Below, one piece after another: positions 1 to 5,870 of a stretch of DNA of 17,915 nucleotides. The stretch spans positions 1-17,915 of the forward strand of contig CACXFI010000007.1 in the NCBI GenBank assembly GCA_902766875.1. The letters run 5' to 3'. The stretch comes from an uncultured Erysipelotrichaceae bacterium (GTDB lineage: Bacteria > Bacillota_I > Bacilli_A > RF39 > UBA660). The notes beneath the pieces were generated by a model. The model was not told the DNA's origin. It was given only the letters and a program-made list of their open reading frames with translations, and did not search any database. Each line of letters starts with the position of its first letter. Position 1 is the stretch's first letter. The position numbers and the translations under genes are program-made.

Positions 1-22
1 AAATTATATTTAAGTAAATAAT

Positions 23-52
23 TTGATTAACAGAAATAAATTATGATATAAT
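23..52 (+). promoter_or_regulatory. Sigma-A type promoter of the S1-domain gene
   Basis: A -35 box TTGATT (23-28) and a perfect -10 box TATAAT (47-52) are separated by 18 bases, with an extended TG at 44-45. The start codon follows at 72, giving a leader of roughly a dozen bases that contains the SD GAGGGG (61-66). Confidence 0.7.
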
Positions 53-71
53 TTCAAGAAGAGGGGATAGT

Positions 72-392
72 ATGACAAAGTATAAAGAAGGAGATATTAT
101 TACTGTTAAGGTAATTGGTATCCAGGATTATGGAATTTTCGTAGATGCTAAAGATAATTATAAAGGTTTAATTCATATATCAGAAATATCAAATAAATTT
201 GTAGAAAATATTGGTAATTATGCCAAAATAGGAGATAAGTTACAGGTTCAAATAATAAATAATGACGAAACAAAAAAACAGCTAAAATTAAGTATTAAAA
301 GTCTTGATAGCAATACTATTAAGGAGTATGGCTTAGGATTTAAACCGTTAAAAGACCATATAAATGAATGGATAGAGTCATATAAAGACTAA
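72..392 (+). CDS. S1 RNA-binding domain protein, CvfD/YugI (general stress protein 13)-like
   Basis: This 106-residue protein is one S1-type OB-fold domain plus a short charged tail. Residues 6-75 carry the S1 signature: EGDIITVKVIGI, then DYGIFVDA, GLIHISEIS, and a final K-LKLSIKSL strand. Family members bind RNA and are associated with 30S ribosomes or post-transcriptional control of stress and virulence genes in Bacillota; the role here is inferred from family only. It is slightly shorter than B. subtilis YugI (about 130 aa). The start follows SD GAGGGG at 61-66 with a five-base spacer. No clear terminator separates it from the tRNA operon that starts about 100 bases later, so some readthrough into the tRNAs is possible. 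Confidence 0.85.
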   Translation: MTKYKEGDIITVKVIGIQDYGIFVDAKDNYKGLIHISEISNKFVENIGNYAKIGDKLQVQIINNDETKKQLKLSIKSLDSNTIKEYGLGFKPLKDHINEWIESYKD

Positions 393-448
393 TTATTTTA
401 TAATTTGATCTAAATTCACAAAAAAAGCAAAAAAAAAGAGTATTTATA

Positions 449-477
449 TTGACAATCACTTTATTAGATGATAATAT
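449..477 (+). promoter_or_regulatory. Consensus promoter of the tRNA operon
   Basis: The -35 box is a perfect TTGACA (449-454) and the -10 box is TAATAT (472-477), 17 bases apart. The first tRNA begins 19 bases downstream. This is one of the strongest promoter matches in the window, as expected for stable RNA. Confidence 0.8.
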
Positions 478-496
478 TAAATACGTCCGAATGAAT

Positions 497-573
497 GGGC
501 GATTAGCTCAGTTGGTTAGAGCACCTGCCTTACAAGCAGGGGGTCTGCGGTTCGAGTCCGTAATCGCCCACCA
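497..573 (+). tRNA. tRNA-Val (anticodon UAC)
   Basis: The acceptor stem pairs GGGCGAT (497-503) with ATCGCCC (563-569), then discriminator A and an encoded CCA. The anticodon stem CCTGC/GCAGG encloses loop CTTACAA, giving anticodon TAC, which reads GTA. The T arm has the standard GGTTCGAGTCC form. It is the first gene of the five-tRNA operon. Confidence 0.97.
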
Positions 574-601
574 TTATTTTTTTTATTTTTCATTTATGTG
601 T

Positions 602-677
<76 letters not shown>

Positions 678-685
678 TTTTTTTT

Positions 686-769
686 GGAAGGATAGCGAAG
701 TGGCTAAACGCGGCAGACTGTAAATCTGTTCCTTAGGGTTCGATGGTTCAAATCCATCTCCTTCCACCA
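686..769 (+). tRNA. tRNA-Tyr (anticodon GUA)
   Basis: The acceptor stem pairs GGAAGGA (686-692) with TCCTTCC (759-765), then A and an encoded CCA. The anticodon stem GCAGA/TCTGT with loop CTGTAAA gives anticodon GTA. A long variable arm makes it a class II tRNA, as expected for bacterial tRNA-Tyr. It starts 8 bases after tRNA-Thr ends. Confidence 0.97.
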
Positions 770-774
770 CTCGT

Positions 775-849
775 TGCCTCGTAGCCAAGCGGTAAGGCAC
801 CACACTTTGACTGTGGCATGCGCTAGTTCGAATCTAGCCGAGGCAACCA
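775..849 (+). tRNA. tRNA-Gln (anticodon UUG)
   Basis: The acceptor stem pairs TGCCTCG (775-781) with CGAGGCA (839-845), then A and an encoded CCA. The anticodon stem CCACA/TGTGG holds loop CTTTGAC, giving anticodon TTG, which reads CAA. It is separated from tRNA-Tyr by 5 bases. Confidence 0.97.
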
Positions 850-859
850 CTTATATTAT

Positions 860-935
860 GTTCCGTTAGCTCAGTAGGTAGAGCATTTGACTTTTAATCA
901 AAGGGTCTGGGGTTCGAATCCCCAACGGGACACCA
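860..935 (+). tRNA. tRNA-Lys (anticodon UUU)
   Basis: The acceptor stem pairs GTTCCGT (860-866) with ACGGGAC (925-931) with one G-U pair, then A and an encoded CCA. The anticodon stem TTTGA/TCAAA with loop CTTTTAA gives anticodon TTT. It is the last tRNA, directly before the operon terminator. Confidence 0.97.
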
Positions 936-946
936 TTTTTAAAAAT

Positions 947-972
947 AAAAATCCCTTATAAATGGGATTTTT
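947..972. terminator. Bidirectional intrinsic terminator (tRNA operon / DUF308 gene)
   Basis: AAAAATCCC (947-955) pairs with GGGATTTTT (964-972) around an 8-base loop. A T run follows on the plus strand, and the A-rich flank 941-951 gives a T run on the minus strand. It can therefore end both the tRNA transcript and the convergent gene whose stop codon lies at 973-975. Confidence 0.85.
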
Positions 973-1536
973 TTAATTACTCAATTTTATATTCTTAAAA
1001 AATTCATAAAAATACAACATAGATAACATAATAACATACACACCAGTAATTTTTAAATATACATATACACTCCATAAAGGTTCAAATATCAAAAATATAC
1101 CAACTACAAGAGCTAACACAGCCATAACTAAATATATCTTATATTTAACCCCCATAACATTTTTAATAGTATTATATTTCATAAATAGTACAGCTACCAT
1201 AACAAATAATAAAAATGAAAATAATATAGGAAGTATATTTATAATAACCATATAATATTTATAAAATATTAAAGCTAGCCACATAAAAGAACACCCAAGT
1301 AATAATTTATTATAAAAATTATTTAAATAATCTTTATGCGTAAAAAAACTTATTATTTGTATTCCACCCACTATAGCAAAGATACATACTAAAATATAAT
1401 TAAAAGTAGTAACCAAATCATCAGTAGCACATATAAGTAATCCACCTAATACAAAAGATAAAAGTCCCAATAACAAAACACTGTAATCTCGTTCTTTTTT
1501 TTCACTTACCACTACTTCATTTTTAACCATTAACAA
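973..1536 (-). CDS. DUF308/HdeD-like six-helix membrane protein
   Basis: This hydrophobic 187-residue protein has about six membrane segments (near residues 19-37, 46-64, 76-93, 96-118, 133-150, 157-177) and short loops. The pattern of three helix pairs, with glycine-rich turns such as FVLGGLLI and AIVGGIQI, resembles the DUF308/HdeD family. That assignment is moderate; the function is unknown beyond being an integral membrane protein. It forms an operon with the upstream lipoprotein. The SD AAGGAG (1549-1544) lies 7 bases before a TTG at 1536 but 13 bases before an ATG at 1530, so I prefer the TTG. The ATG overlaps the upstream stop as TAATG and is the alternative, removing two residues. Confidence 0.7.
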   Translation of the reverse strand: MLMVKNEVVVSEKKERDYSVLLLGLLSFVLGGLLICATDDLVTTFNYILVCIFAIVGGIQIISFFTHKDYLNNFYNKLLLGCSFMWLALIFYKYYMVIINILPILFSFLLFVMVAVLFMKYNTIKNVMGVKYKIYLVMAVLALVVGIFLIFEPLWSVYVYLKITGVYVIMLSMLYFYEFFKNIKLSN

Positions 1537-2084
1537 TGTTCATCTCCTTTATTATCAGTATCACATTGATCATTTAATACTCCATGAATACCATCTAAAT
1601 ATTTATTATATAATTCTATAGTTTCCTCTTCACTAAGTTCCAACTTATCATCTATACTACCAATATGATAATCTATAACACTACCATCATATATAAACAT
1701 AACAAGTGGAATATCTAATTTATTATTACTAATAATAACATTACCATCTTTATCATCTATACTAAATTCTTTTTCTATTTTATTACTATCAACATAATAA
1801 ATTTTATCTAAATCAGTACTCTCACTAGCACTAAGAAGAATTGGAACAATAACTTTAGATAAATCATCATTGCTATTACCAATATATATAACCGCACTAT
1901 CACTATCCAATATATCTAAAACTTTATCTATATCACTATATTTAATAATATTATCACTACTTATATCCAAAGTATCATATTCTTTTTTAAACCTTTCTCC
2001 ATCACCAACATCCTTTTTATTATTACAACCACTAACAACAAATACACATAATATTATAATTAAAATTTTAAAATACTTCTTCAT
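1530..2084 (-). CDS. Lipoprotein with thioredoxin-like fold lacking the CxxC active site
   Basis: This is a 184-residue lipoprotein. Residues 1-20 form a type II signal peptide with lipobox VVSGC, so Cys20 should be lipidated and the protein held on the outer membrane face. Residues 63-82 read AVIYIG followed by KVIVPILL, the beta-alpha start of a thioredoxin fold. The stretch between them, where family members carry CxxC, is NSNDDLS. A later segment IPLVMFIYDG (125-134) fits the cis-proline strand (Pro126), followed by the usual charged C-terminal helix. Two cysteines sit at the tail (174, 184). It is probably a non-catalytic relative of thioredoxin-like accessory lipoproteins; its partner is unknown. 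The start at 2084 follows SD GGAG with an 8-base spacer; an upstream in-frame ATG at 2135 precedes the promoter and is rejected. Confidence 0.75.
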   Translation of the reverse strand: MKKYFKILIIILCVFVVSGCNNKKDVGDGERFKKEYDTLDISSDNIIKYSDIDKVLDILDSDSAVIYIGNSNDDLSKVIVPILLSASESTDLDKIYYVDSNKIEKEFSIDDKDGNVIISNNKLDIPLVMFIYDGSVIDYHIGSIDDKLELSEEETIELYNKYLDGIHGVLNDQCDTDNKGDEHC

Positions 2085-2102
2085 ATCTACATCTCCTACA
2101 TA

Positions 2103-2131
2103 ATTATAACAAAAATATATTTTATAATCAA
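2103..2131 (-). promoter_or_regulatory. Promoter of the lipoprotein-DUF308 operon
   Basis: On the minus strand, TTGATT (2131-2126) and a perfect TATAAT (2108-2103) are 17 bases apart, with an extended TG upstream of the -10. Transcription should begin near 2096, which supports the lipoprotein start at 2084. Confidence 0.75.
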
Positions 2132-2164
2132 CCATAATAAAACTGCTAGCATCAAACTAACAGT
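2131..2164 (-). terminator. Intrinsic terminator of the 34-codon ORF
   Basis: On the minus strand CTGTTAG-type and CTAGCAG-type arms (2164-2157 and 2149-2142) form an 8-bp stem with one G-U pair around a 7-base loop, followed by TTTTATTAT. The hairpin begins at the last base of the small ORF's stop codon. Confidence 0.75.
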
Positions 2165-2268
2165 TATTTTTTCTTACCTATATCTAAATATGAACTTAAT
2201 TTAATATAAACTATATTATTTATCATATCATCAATAATATCATTAAATAAAACATAATTAGGCATCAT
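2164..2268 (-). CDS. Small 34-aa ORF of unknown function
   Basis: This ORF starts ATG-ATG-CCT and runs 34 codons to TAA. It has a strong SD, AAGGAG at 2280-2275, six bases before the start, and an intrinsic terminator immediately after its stop. The predicted peptide opens MMPNYVLFND, continues with an acidic and hydrophobic helix-like middle (IIDDMINNIVYIKL), and ends in a basic GKKK tail. I do not recognise it. An ATG at 2274 in the same frame touches the SD and is unlikely. No convincing promoter is seen; a TATAAT at 2309-2304 lacks a good -35. SD spacing and the dedicated terminator argue for a real gene; the alternative is a remnant or a small RNA. Confidence 0.55.
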   Translation of the reverse strand: MMPNYVLFNDIIDDMINNIVYIKLSSYLDIGKKK

Positions 2269-2351
2269 ATTCATCTCCTTTTAATTACTATATCACAAAC
2301 ATTATTATAATAATTAAAATCGACAAAACTAGCCTTATTTTTAAAACGACA

Positions 2352-3050
2352 TTATTTTCTTACTAATTTTCTAACTACACCATATAATTCTTCATGAATA
2401 TTATCAATACTTTTTACTTTACCATCACTCACACAATCAATAACATTAAAATCATACAAACTAGCTAACTCTAAATAAGCTTTTTCCCCATTTTTCAAAT
2501 ACTTTTCATTTCTTTCTGCTTCATCTAAAATTTCATTTCTATTCTTTTTAAGTTCCATTCCATATTCATAAGGCAAATATAATAAACATACATAATCTGG
2601 TCTAGGCAATTCACATATTTTATATTCTAATAAATCTAGTTTTTTATATATTTTAAGCCTATCTTTTTTTAAAGGTAACATCCCACCTCTATGAGCCATA
2701 TTGCTAGTAACATATCTATCTAAAACCACAATATCATTTTCATCCAATAATCTTTTTATTTCAGGTAAATTATATCTTCTATCTGCTGCATAAAACAAAC
2801 TAGCAACCAAAGATTCAACTTCTCCCCCACCTTCCTTAAAAAAACCATGATTTTCTTTTAACAATTCATCACACATAGCAGGTTTCCCTAAAAGACAAGC
2901 ACCTATTATTTGACCAGTTGAACTTTCATATACAGGAAAAGACATCGTACCAACCTTATAACCATCTTCTCTTAACCTCGAAACTAACTTTTCTGTTTGA
3001 GTAGCTTTACCAGAACAATCAGTTCCTTCTATAACTAATAACTTTCCCAT
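2352..3050 (-). CDS. tmk: Thymidylate kinase (dTMP kinase), clostridial-type variant
   Basis: This 232-residue kinase should phosphorylate dTMP to dTDP using ATP in the cytosol. The Walker A loop is EGTDCSGKATQ (residues 8-18), and a DRY motif (111-113) follows the VVL strand, with TSNMAHRG next, as in thymidylate kinases. The GKATQ loop, FPVY segment and longer insert around residues 55-85 match a variant common in Clostridia rather than the approximately 210-aa B. subtilis form. I chose ATG 3050: it follows SD GGAAGG by 10 bases and begins MGKLLVIEG like homologues. An in-frame ATG at 3092 would lie upstream of the likely transcription start. The gene is divergent from the CmpB-like gene. 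No clear terminator follows it. Confidence 0.85.
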   Translation of the reverse strand: MGKLLVIEGTDCSGKATQTEKLVSRLREDGYKVGTMSFPVYESSTGQIIGACLLGKPAMCDELLKENHGFFKEGGGEVESLVASLFYAADRRYNLPEIKRLLDENDIVVLDRYVTSNMAHRGGMLPLKKDRLKIYKKLDLLEYKICELPRPDYVCLLYLPYEYGMELKKNRNEILDEAERNEKYLKNGEKAYLELASLYDFNVIDCVSDGKVKSIDNIHEELYGVVRKLVRK

Positions 3051-3072
3051 ATCATCACTACCTTCCTTAATA

Positions 3073-3102
3073 ATACTATCACACATTTTCAAAAAAAGTT
3101 AA
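3073..3102 (-). promoter_or_regulatory. Probable tmk promoter
   Basis: On the minus strand TTAACT (3102-3097) and TAGTAT (3078-3073) are 18 bases apart, and the -10 is extended by TG. Its position supports the tmk start at 3050. Confidence 0.45.
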
Positions 3103-3116
3103 GAGTTAACAAACAA

Positions 3117-3135
3117 TTTGCTATATTGCAGCAAA
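3117..3135. promoter_or_regulatory. Inverted repeat over the -35 of the CmpB-like gene
   Basis: TTTGCT (3117-3122) and AGCAAA (3130-3135) form perfect six-base arms around seven bases. The element covers the -35 box of the plus-strand gene and lies between two divergent promoters, a typical place for a repressor site. In AT-rich DNA, chance is a real alternative. Confidence 0.25.
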
Positions 3136-3154
3136 ATATAAAATATGATATAAT
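3126..3154 (+). promoter_or_regulatory. Promoter of the CmpB-family gene
   Basis: TTGCAG (3126-3131) and TATAAT (3149-3154) are separated by 17 bases, with an extended TG at 3146-3147. The start codon is at 3180, and SD AAGGA (3169-3173) lies six bases before it. Confidence 0.75.
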
Positions 3155-3179
3155 CTTAATATAGAAAGAAGGACAACAA

Positions 3180-3836
3180 ATGTATACATTTTCATATTAT
3201 TTTTTATTATTTTTTTTATACTCATTTATAGGTTGGATAATAGAAATAGCAGATGTCCTAATAGAAGAAAAAGAATTAACAAATAGAGGTTTTTTTATCG
3301 GACCTTATGTCCCAATTCATGGTGCAGGAGCTTTAACTATAATATTATATACATCACAATATAAAGATAATCCCTTAACAGTATTCTTATTAGCATTTAT
3401 AATATGTAGTGTCTTAGAATATATAACAAGTTATCTAATGGAAAAATTATTTAACGCAAGATGGTGGGATTATTCTAATTTTAAATTTAATCTAAACGGT
3501 AGAATTTGCCTAAGAAACAGTTTCTTATTTGGAGTTTTAGGATTACTACTAATATATACAATAAATCCTTTTATATCAAATATTATAGAAATAATACCAA
3601 CTAAAATAACAATAATAATATCTATAATACTATTTATATTATTTATAGCAGATATTATTGTATCATTTAAAATAACAGGTAAACTAAAAAAGACTTTCAA
3701 TAATATGAATATCAAAAAAGATAATACAACAGAAATAAAAGAAAAAGTTTTTAAAACATTAAAAGAAAACAAGAGACATCTCCAAATAAGAGTTTTAAAA
3801 TCTTTTCCTAATCTAAATCTACGTAATAAGAAATAA
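3180..3836 (+). CDS. CmpB-family (putative ABC transporter permease type IV) membrane protein
   Basis: This 218-residue integral membrane protein has about five membrane segments in its first 165 residues and a basic cytoplasmic tail. Family signatures are clear: YSFIGW (14-19), NRGFFIGPYVPIHGAGA (35-51), and ARWWDYS (93-99) followed by NLNGRICLRNS (104-114). These match the CmpB family, annotated as a putative ABC transporter permease although no ATPase is encoded nearby and the biochemical role is not established. It is the only plus-strand protein gene between the tRNAs and the right edge. Its last 29 bases overlap the 3' end of the convergent popT-like gene, and no terminator hairpin is visible on either side of the overlap. 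Confidence 0.85.
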   Translation: MYTFSYYFLLFFLYSFIGWIIEIADVLIEEKELTNRGFFIGPYVPIHGAGALTIILYTSQYKDNPLTVFLLAFIICSVLEYITSYLMEKLFNARWWDYSNFKFNLNGRICLRNSFLFGVLGLLLIYTINPFISNIIEIIPTKITIIISIILFILFIADIIVSFKITGKLKKTFNNMNIKKDNTTEIKEKVFKTLKENKRHLQIRVLKSFPNLNLRNKK

Positions 3837-4611
3837 CAAAGCCTATTATAAATAACAAAAATCCAACAATAAAACTTAAACTACTAAAACTATAGGCAAA
3901 ACTTTTAAATAGCATCAATATAACACTACCTATAGATATACCTATAATAAAATCATAGGTATTTTTTTTATGTTTCTTAAATAAATAATCCATAACTAAA
4001 GAAATTAAAATTATACCAATAAATAATCCAAATCCAAAAAACAATATAAATATTAAATTATTAATATCATATATATTAGCAATAGCATTTATAAATATAT
4101 CATATACACCTATAATCATAAGTAGAGCTGTAGAACTAACACCAGGAATAACAGTGCCTATAGCCTCAACAAAACCACTTATAAAATATACTAAATAATC
4201 CATAAAATTATTTTTAATAACATAACTATTAAAAATATTATTAACACCCAAAAATAGAATAATAATTAAAGATAAAGATATAATAACATAACTAACTTTG
4301 TCTTTTTTTACATTCTTACTTACATTCAAAGTACCACCTAATATTAATCCAGTAAATAGTAACATAATTAACAAATAATAATTATCTATAAAAAACTTTA
4401 TAATATTACTAAATAAAAATATACCACAAAATATACCCAAGCCTATAGACAATAAAAACGCAGAATTTCTTTTTATATCTCTAAAAAAATGAGTAATAGC
4501 GTCTAGCCCCTTTTCATATACGCCAAAAATAATAGCAACAACTGCACCACTAACACCAGGTATTATTTTAGCTATCCCAATAACAAACCCAATCAAAAAA
4601 TATTTAATCAT
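3808..4611 (-). CDS. popT: DUF368/PopT-family polyprenyl-phosphate transporter
   Basis: This 267-residue membrane protein belongs to the DUF368 family, reported to move undecaprenyl phosphate back across the membrane for reuse in cell wall synthesis. Two halves repeat the same signature: IPGVS at 17-21 then GVYE at 30-33, and IPGVS at 155-159 then GVYD at 168-171, consistent with an internal duplication. It is almost wholly hydrophobic, with a short exit tail. The N-terminus fits the family, so the ATG at 4611 is probably right, yet there is no SD: the upstream bases are only A and T, with overlapping TATAAT boxes. Translation may be leaderless or SD-independent. Symbol assigned by family membership only. 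Confidence 0.85.
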   Translation of the reverse strand: MIKYFLIGFVIGIAKIIPGVSGAVVAIIFGVYEKGLDAITHFFRDIKRNSAFLLSIGLGIFCGIFLFSNIIKFFIDNYYLLIMLLFTGLILGGTLNVSKNVKKDKVSYVIISLSLIIILFLGVNNIFNSYVIKNNFMDYLVYFISGFVEAIGTVIPGVSSTALLMIIGVYDIFINAIANIYDINNLIFILFFGFGLFIGIILISLVMDYLFKKHKKNTYDFIIGISIGSVILMLFKSFAYSFSSLSFIVGFLLFIIGFVISYYVDLD

Positions 4612-4632
4612 ATTATATTATATTAAATTATA
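4612..4632 (-). promoter_or_regulatory. Overlapping TATAAT boxes directly before popT
   Basis: On the minus strand TATAAT occurs at 4632-4627, 4622-4617 and 4617-4612, just upstream of the ATG at 4611. Use of the middle box would start transcription at or within a base of the start codon. No good -35 box stands 16-18 bases upstream; TTGTGT at 4649-4644 is 21 bases from the middle box. Confidence 0.35.
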
Positions 4633-4658
4633 AAAAAAATAAAACACAATTGTGTTTT
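4633..4658 (-). terminator. Intrinsic terminator after the HD-domain gene
   Basis: Positions 4641-4658 are a perfect 18-base palindrome (arms AAAACAC/GTGTTTT, core AATT), overlapping the stop codon of the HD gene. A run of T with one A follows on the minus strand (4640-4632), so it can end the HD transcript just before popT. Confidence 0.75.
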
Positions 4659-5184
4659 ATAAATTATTAAAATAACAGCAAAAAATCATAAACATAAATA
4701 TAGAGGTATTAACAGTATTATATCTTTTCTTCATTATAAATGAAGCTGATAATCCAAAATCATATACAGCAACAATCTTATCTACCATGCTAACTAAATA
4801 AGACTCAAAATATTTAGGTATTTTAAACAAAGTAACTGGAAACATATGACTAACAATAATATTCTTCTCTTTATTACTAATATCAAAATATTTACAAGAA
4901 TTATCAAGTGCAACAGTATGATGAACAAACATAGATATCTTTTGTTCAAATTCTGTTAAATCCTCTTGAATAAAAAAATCATGTAATAATCCAGCTCTTG
5001 CACAACTAACAAAATCCAACTTTAATTTTTTTGCTATTTTATAAGAAAAATAAGAAACCCTAAGAGAATGATCCATCCTAGATAAGCCATGATGCATACA
5101 TTTTTCAATTTTTTTAAATTTCTCATTTTTCATGATATCATCTATTAAATTAAAATACTCATAATCATTATAAATATAATCCAT
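4657..5184 (-). CDS. HD-domain phosphohydrolase-like protein
   Basis: This 175-residue cytosolic protein has an HD-superfamily metal-site pattern: His39 in RMDHSLRV, His68-Asp69 in GLLHD, His88-His89, His113 in VSHMFP, and Asp135 in SMVDK. HD proteins usually hydrolyse phosphate esters such as nucleotides or cyclic dinucleotides. The substrate cannot be told from sequence. The last 20 residues are rich in Phe, Met and Cys (IFMFMIFCCYF), a hydrophobic tail that might touch the membrane. The start follows AGAGGTG with six bases between GAGG and ATG. It stands alone between two terminators; a promoter is likely in 5185-5260 but only weak boxes are seen there. Confidence 0.75.
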   Translation of the reverse strand: MDYIYNDYEYFNLIDDIMKNEKFKKIEKCMHHGLSRMDHSLRVSYFSYKIAKKLKLDFVSCARAGLLHDFFIQEDLTEFEQKISMFVHHTVALDNSCKYFDISNKEKNIIVSHMFPVTLFKIPKYFESYLVSMVDKIVAVYDFGLSASFIMKKRYNTVNTSIFMFMIFCCYFNNL

Positions 5185-5266
5185 AAGACACCTCTTTTAT
5201 ATCTTATAATTTAGACACAAAATAATTCTATCAAAAACAAAAAATAAAAGCAATAAATTAAGAAAC

Positions 5267-5297
5267 ATTTACACTTTTTTCCAAAAAAAATGTAAAT
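5267..5297. other. Long hairpin between the HD gene and the 139-aa protein gene
   Basis: ATTTACA (5267-5273) pairs with TGTAAAT (5291-5297), and the inner C/T run pairs with the A run. In minus-strand RNA this gives a 14-bp stem with one G-U pair and a three-base loop. It lies just past the terminator of the upstream gene; no T run follows it. It may be a backup terminator hairpin or an RNA end stabiliser. Confidence 0.4.
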
Positions 5298-5323
5298 AAA
5301 AAATAGAACTTAAAGTTCTATTT
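5298..5323 (-). terminator. Intrinsic terminator of the 139-aa protein gene
   Basis: AAATAGAAC (5301-5309 on the plus strand) pairs with GTTCTATTT (5315-5323) around five bases. On the minus strand the hairpin is followed by a T-rich tract. The stop codon (5320-5318) lies inside the stem. Confidence 0.8.
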
Positions 5324-5737
5324 ACCAATCATATTTAATAAATTAATTTTAAACATATCTTTATCTGCATGTGTCTTAGACACCATAACTCCTTTATAAG
5401 TAGTAAGTTCTTTTTGATGCCCCTCATCCAAAATTTCTTCTGGAGTAATAGTATCCAACATAACCAATCTTTGATTATCATAAACAGAATAATGTAAAAC
5501 TATATCCCCATGAACTTTTGAAAACATAACATCAGTAGGTAACTTTAATTCATATTTTGTTATCCCTTCCTTTGTATTTTTAGAAACAACAACTCCAACA
5601 AAATTGCCCTCTCTAAAAGAAGGATAAAAATCAAATATTAATTTCTTATAAGCAAGCATGTTATATTTCTTAACAGCACCTTCTCTTTTTTTAAATTTAT
5701 TTTCATTCAAATAATCAATAACATAAGCATTCTTCAT
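5318..5737 (-). CDS. Hypothetical 139-aa protein, conserved family not recognised
   Basis: I do not recognise this soluble, basic protein. It has no signal peptide or membrane segment. The N-terminal 32 residues are rich in Lys, Asn and Tyr; the remainder looks like beta strands with turns. Two segments are alike: VGVVVSKNTKEG (47-58) and KGVMVSKTHADKD (115-127). Each follows an aromatic residue and precedes an alternating hydrophobic strand, suggesting an internal repeat. Expression signals are unusually good: a TTGACA promoter with 17-base spacing, an SD made of six G residues about six bases before ATG, and a hairpin terminator over the stop. It is therefore probably an abundant housekeeping protein transcribed alone. 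Confidence 0.7.
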   Translation of the reverse strand: MKNAYVIDYLNENKFKKREGAVKKYNMLAYKKLIFDFYPSFREGNFVGVVVSKNTKEGITKYELKLPTDVMFSKVHGDIVLHYSVYDNQRLVMLDTITPEEILDEGHQKELTTYKGVMVSKTHADKDMFKINLLNMIGK

Positions 5738-5781
5738 AGTTAACCCCCCTTTTAACTATTTTTAAAGCAACTGATATACAA

Positions 5782-5810
5782 ATTTTAACATAAAATTAAC
5801 ATTTTGTCAA
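5782..5810 (-). promoter_or_regulatory. Consensus promoter of the 139-aa protein gene
   Basis: On the minus strand a perfect TTGACA (5810-5805) and TAAAAT (5787-5782) are 17 bases apart with an extended TG before the -10. The gene starts at 5737, leaving a leader of about 40 bases. Confidence 0.8.
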
Positions 5811-5836
5811 CATTTTTATAACATTTAAGTTAATTT

Positions 5837-5868
5837 TAAAAGAATATCCTTTTAATAAAAGATATTCT
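5837..5868 (-). terminator. Terminator of the NPPTG surface protein gene
   Basis: On the minus strand AGAATATC and GATATTCT arms (5868-5861 and 5848-5841), extended by TTTT/AAAA with one bulged G, close on a three-base loop. TTTTAAAATT follows. The hairpin lies three bases after the stop codon. Confidence 0.65.
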
Positions 5869-5870
5869 CA

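Noticed and set aside
1870..2103. Plus-strand ORF opposite the lipoprotein
   Set aside because: No SD or promoter; the Leu/Ser-rich product is the antisense of Asp/Ser codons.
3470..3772. Minus-strand ORF opposite the CmpB-like gene
   Set aside because: No SD, and the plus-strand frame has clear family motifs.
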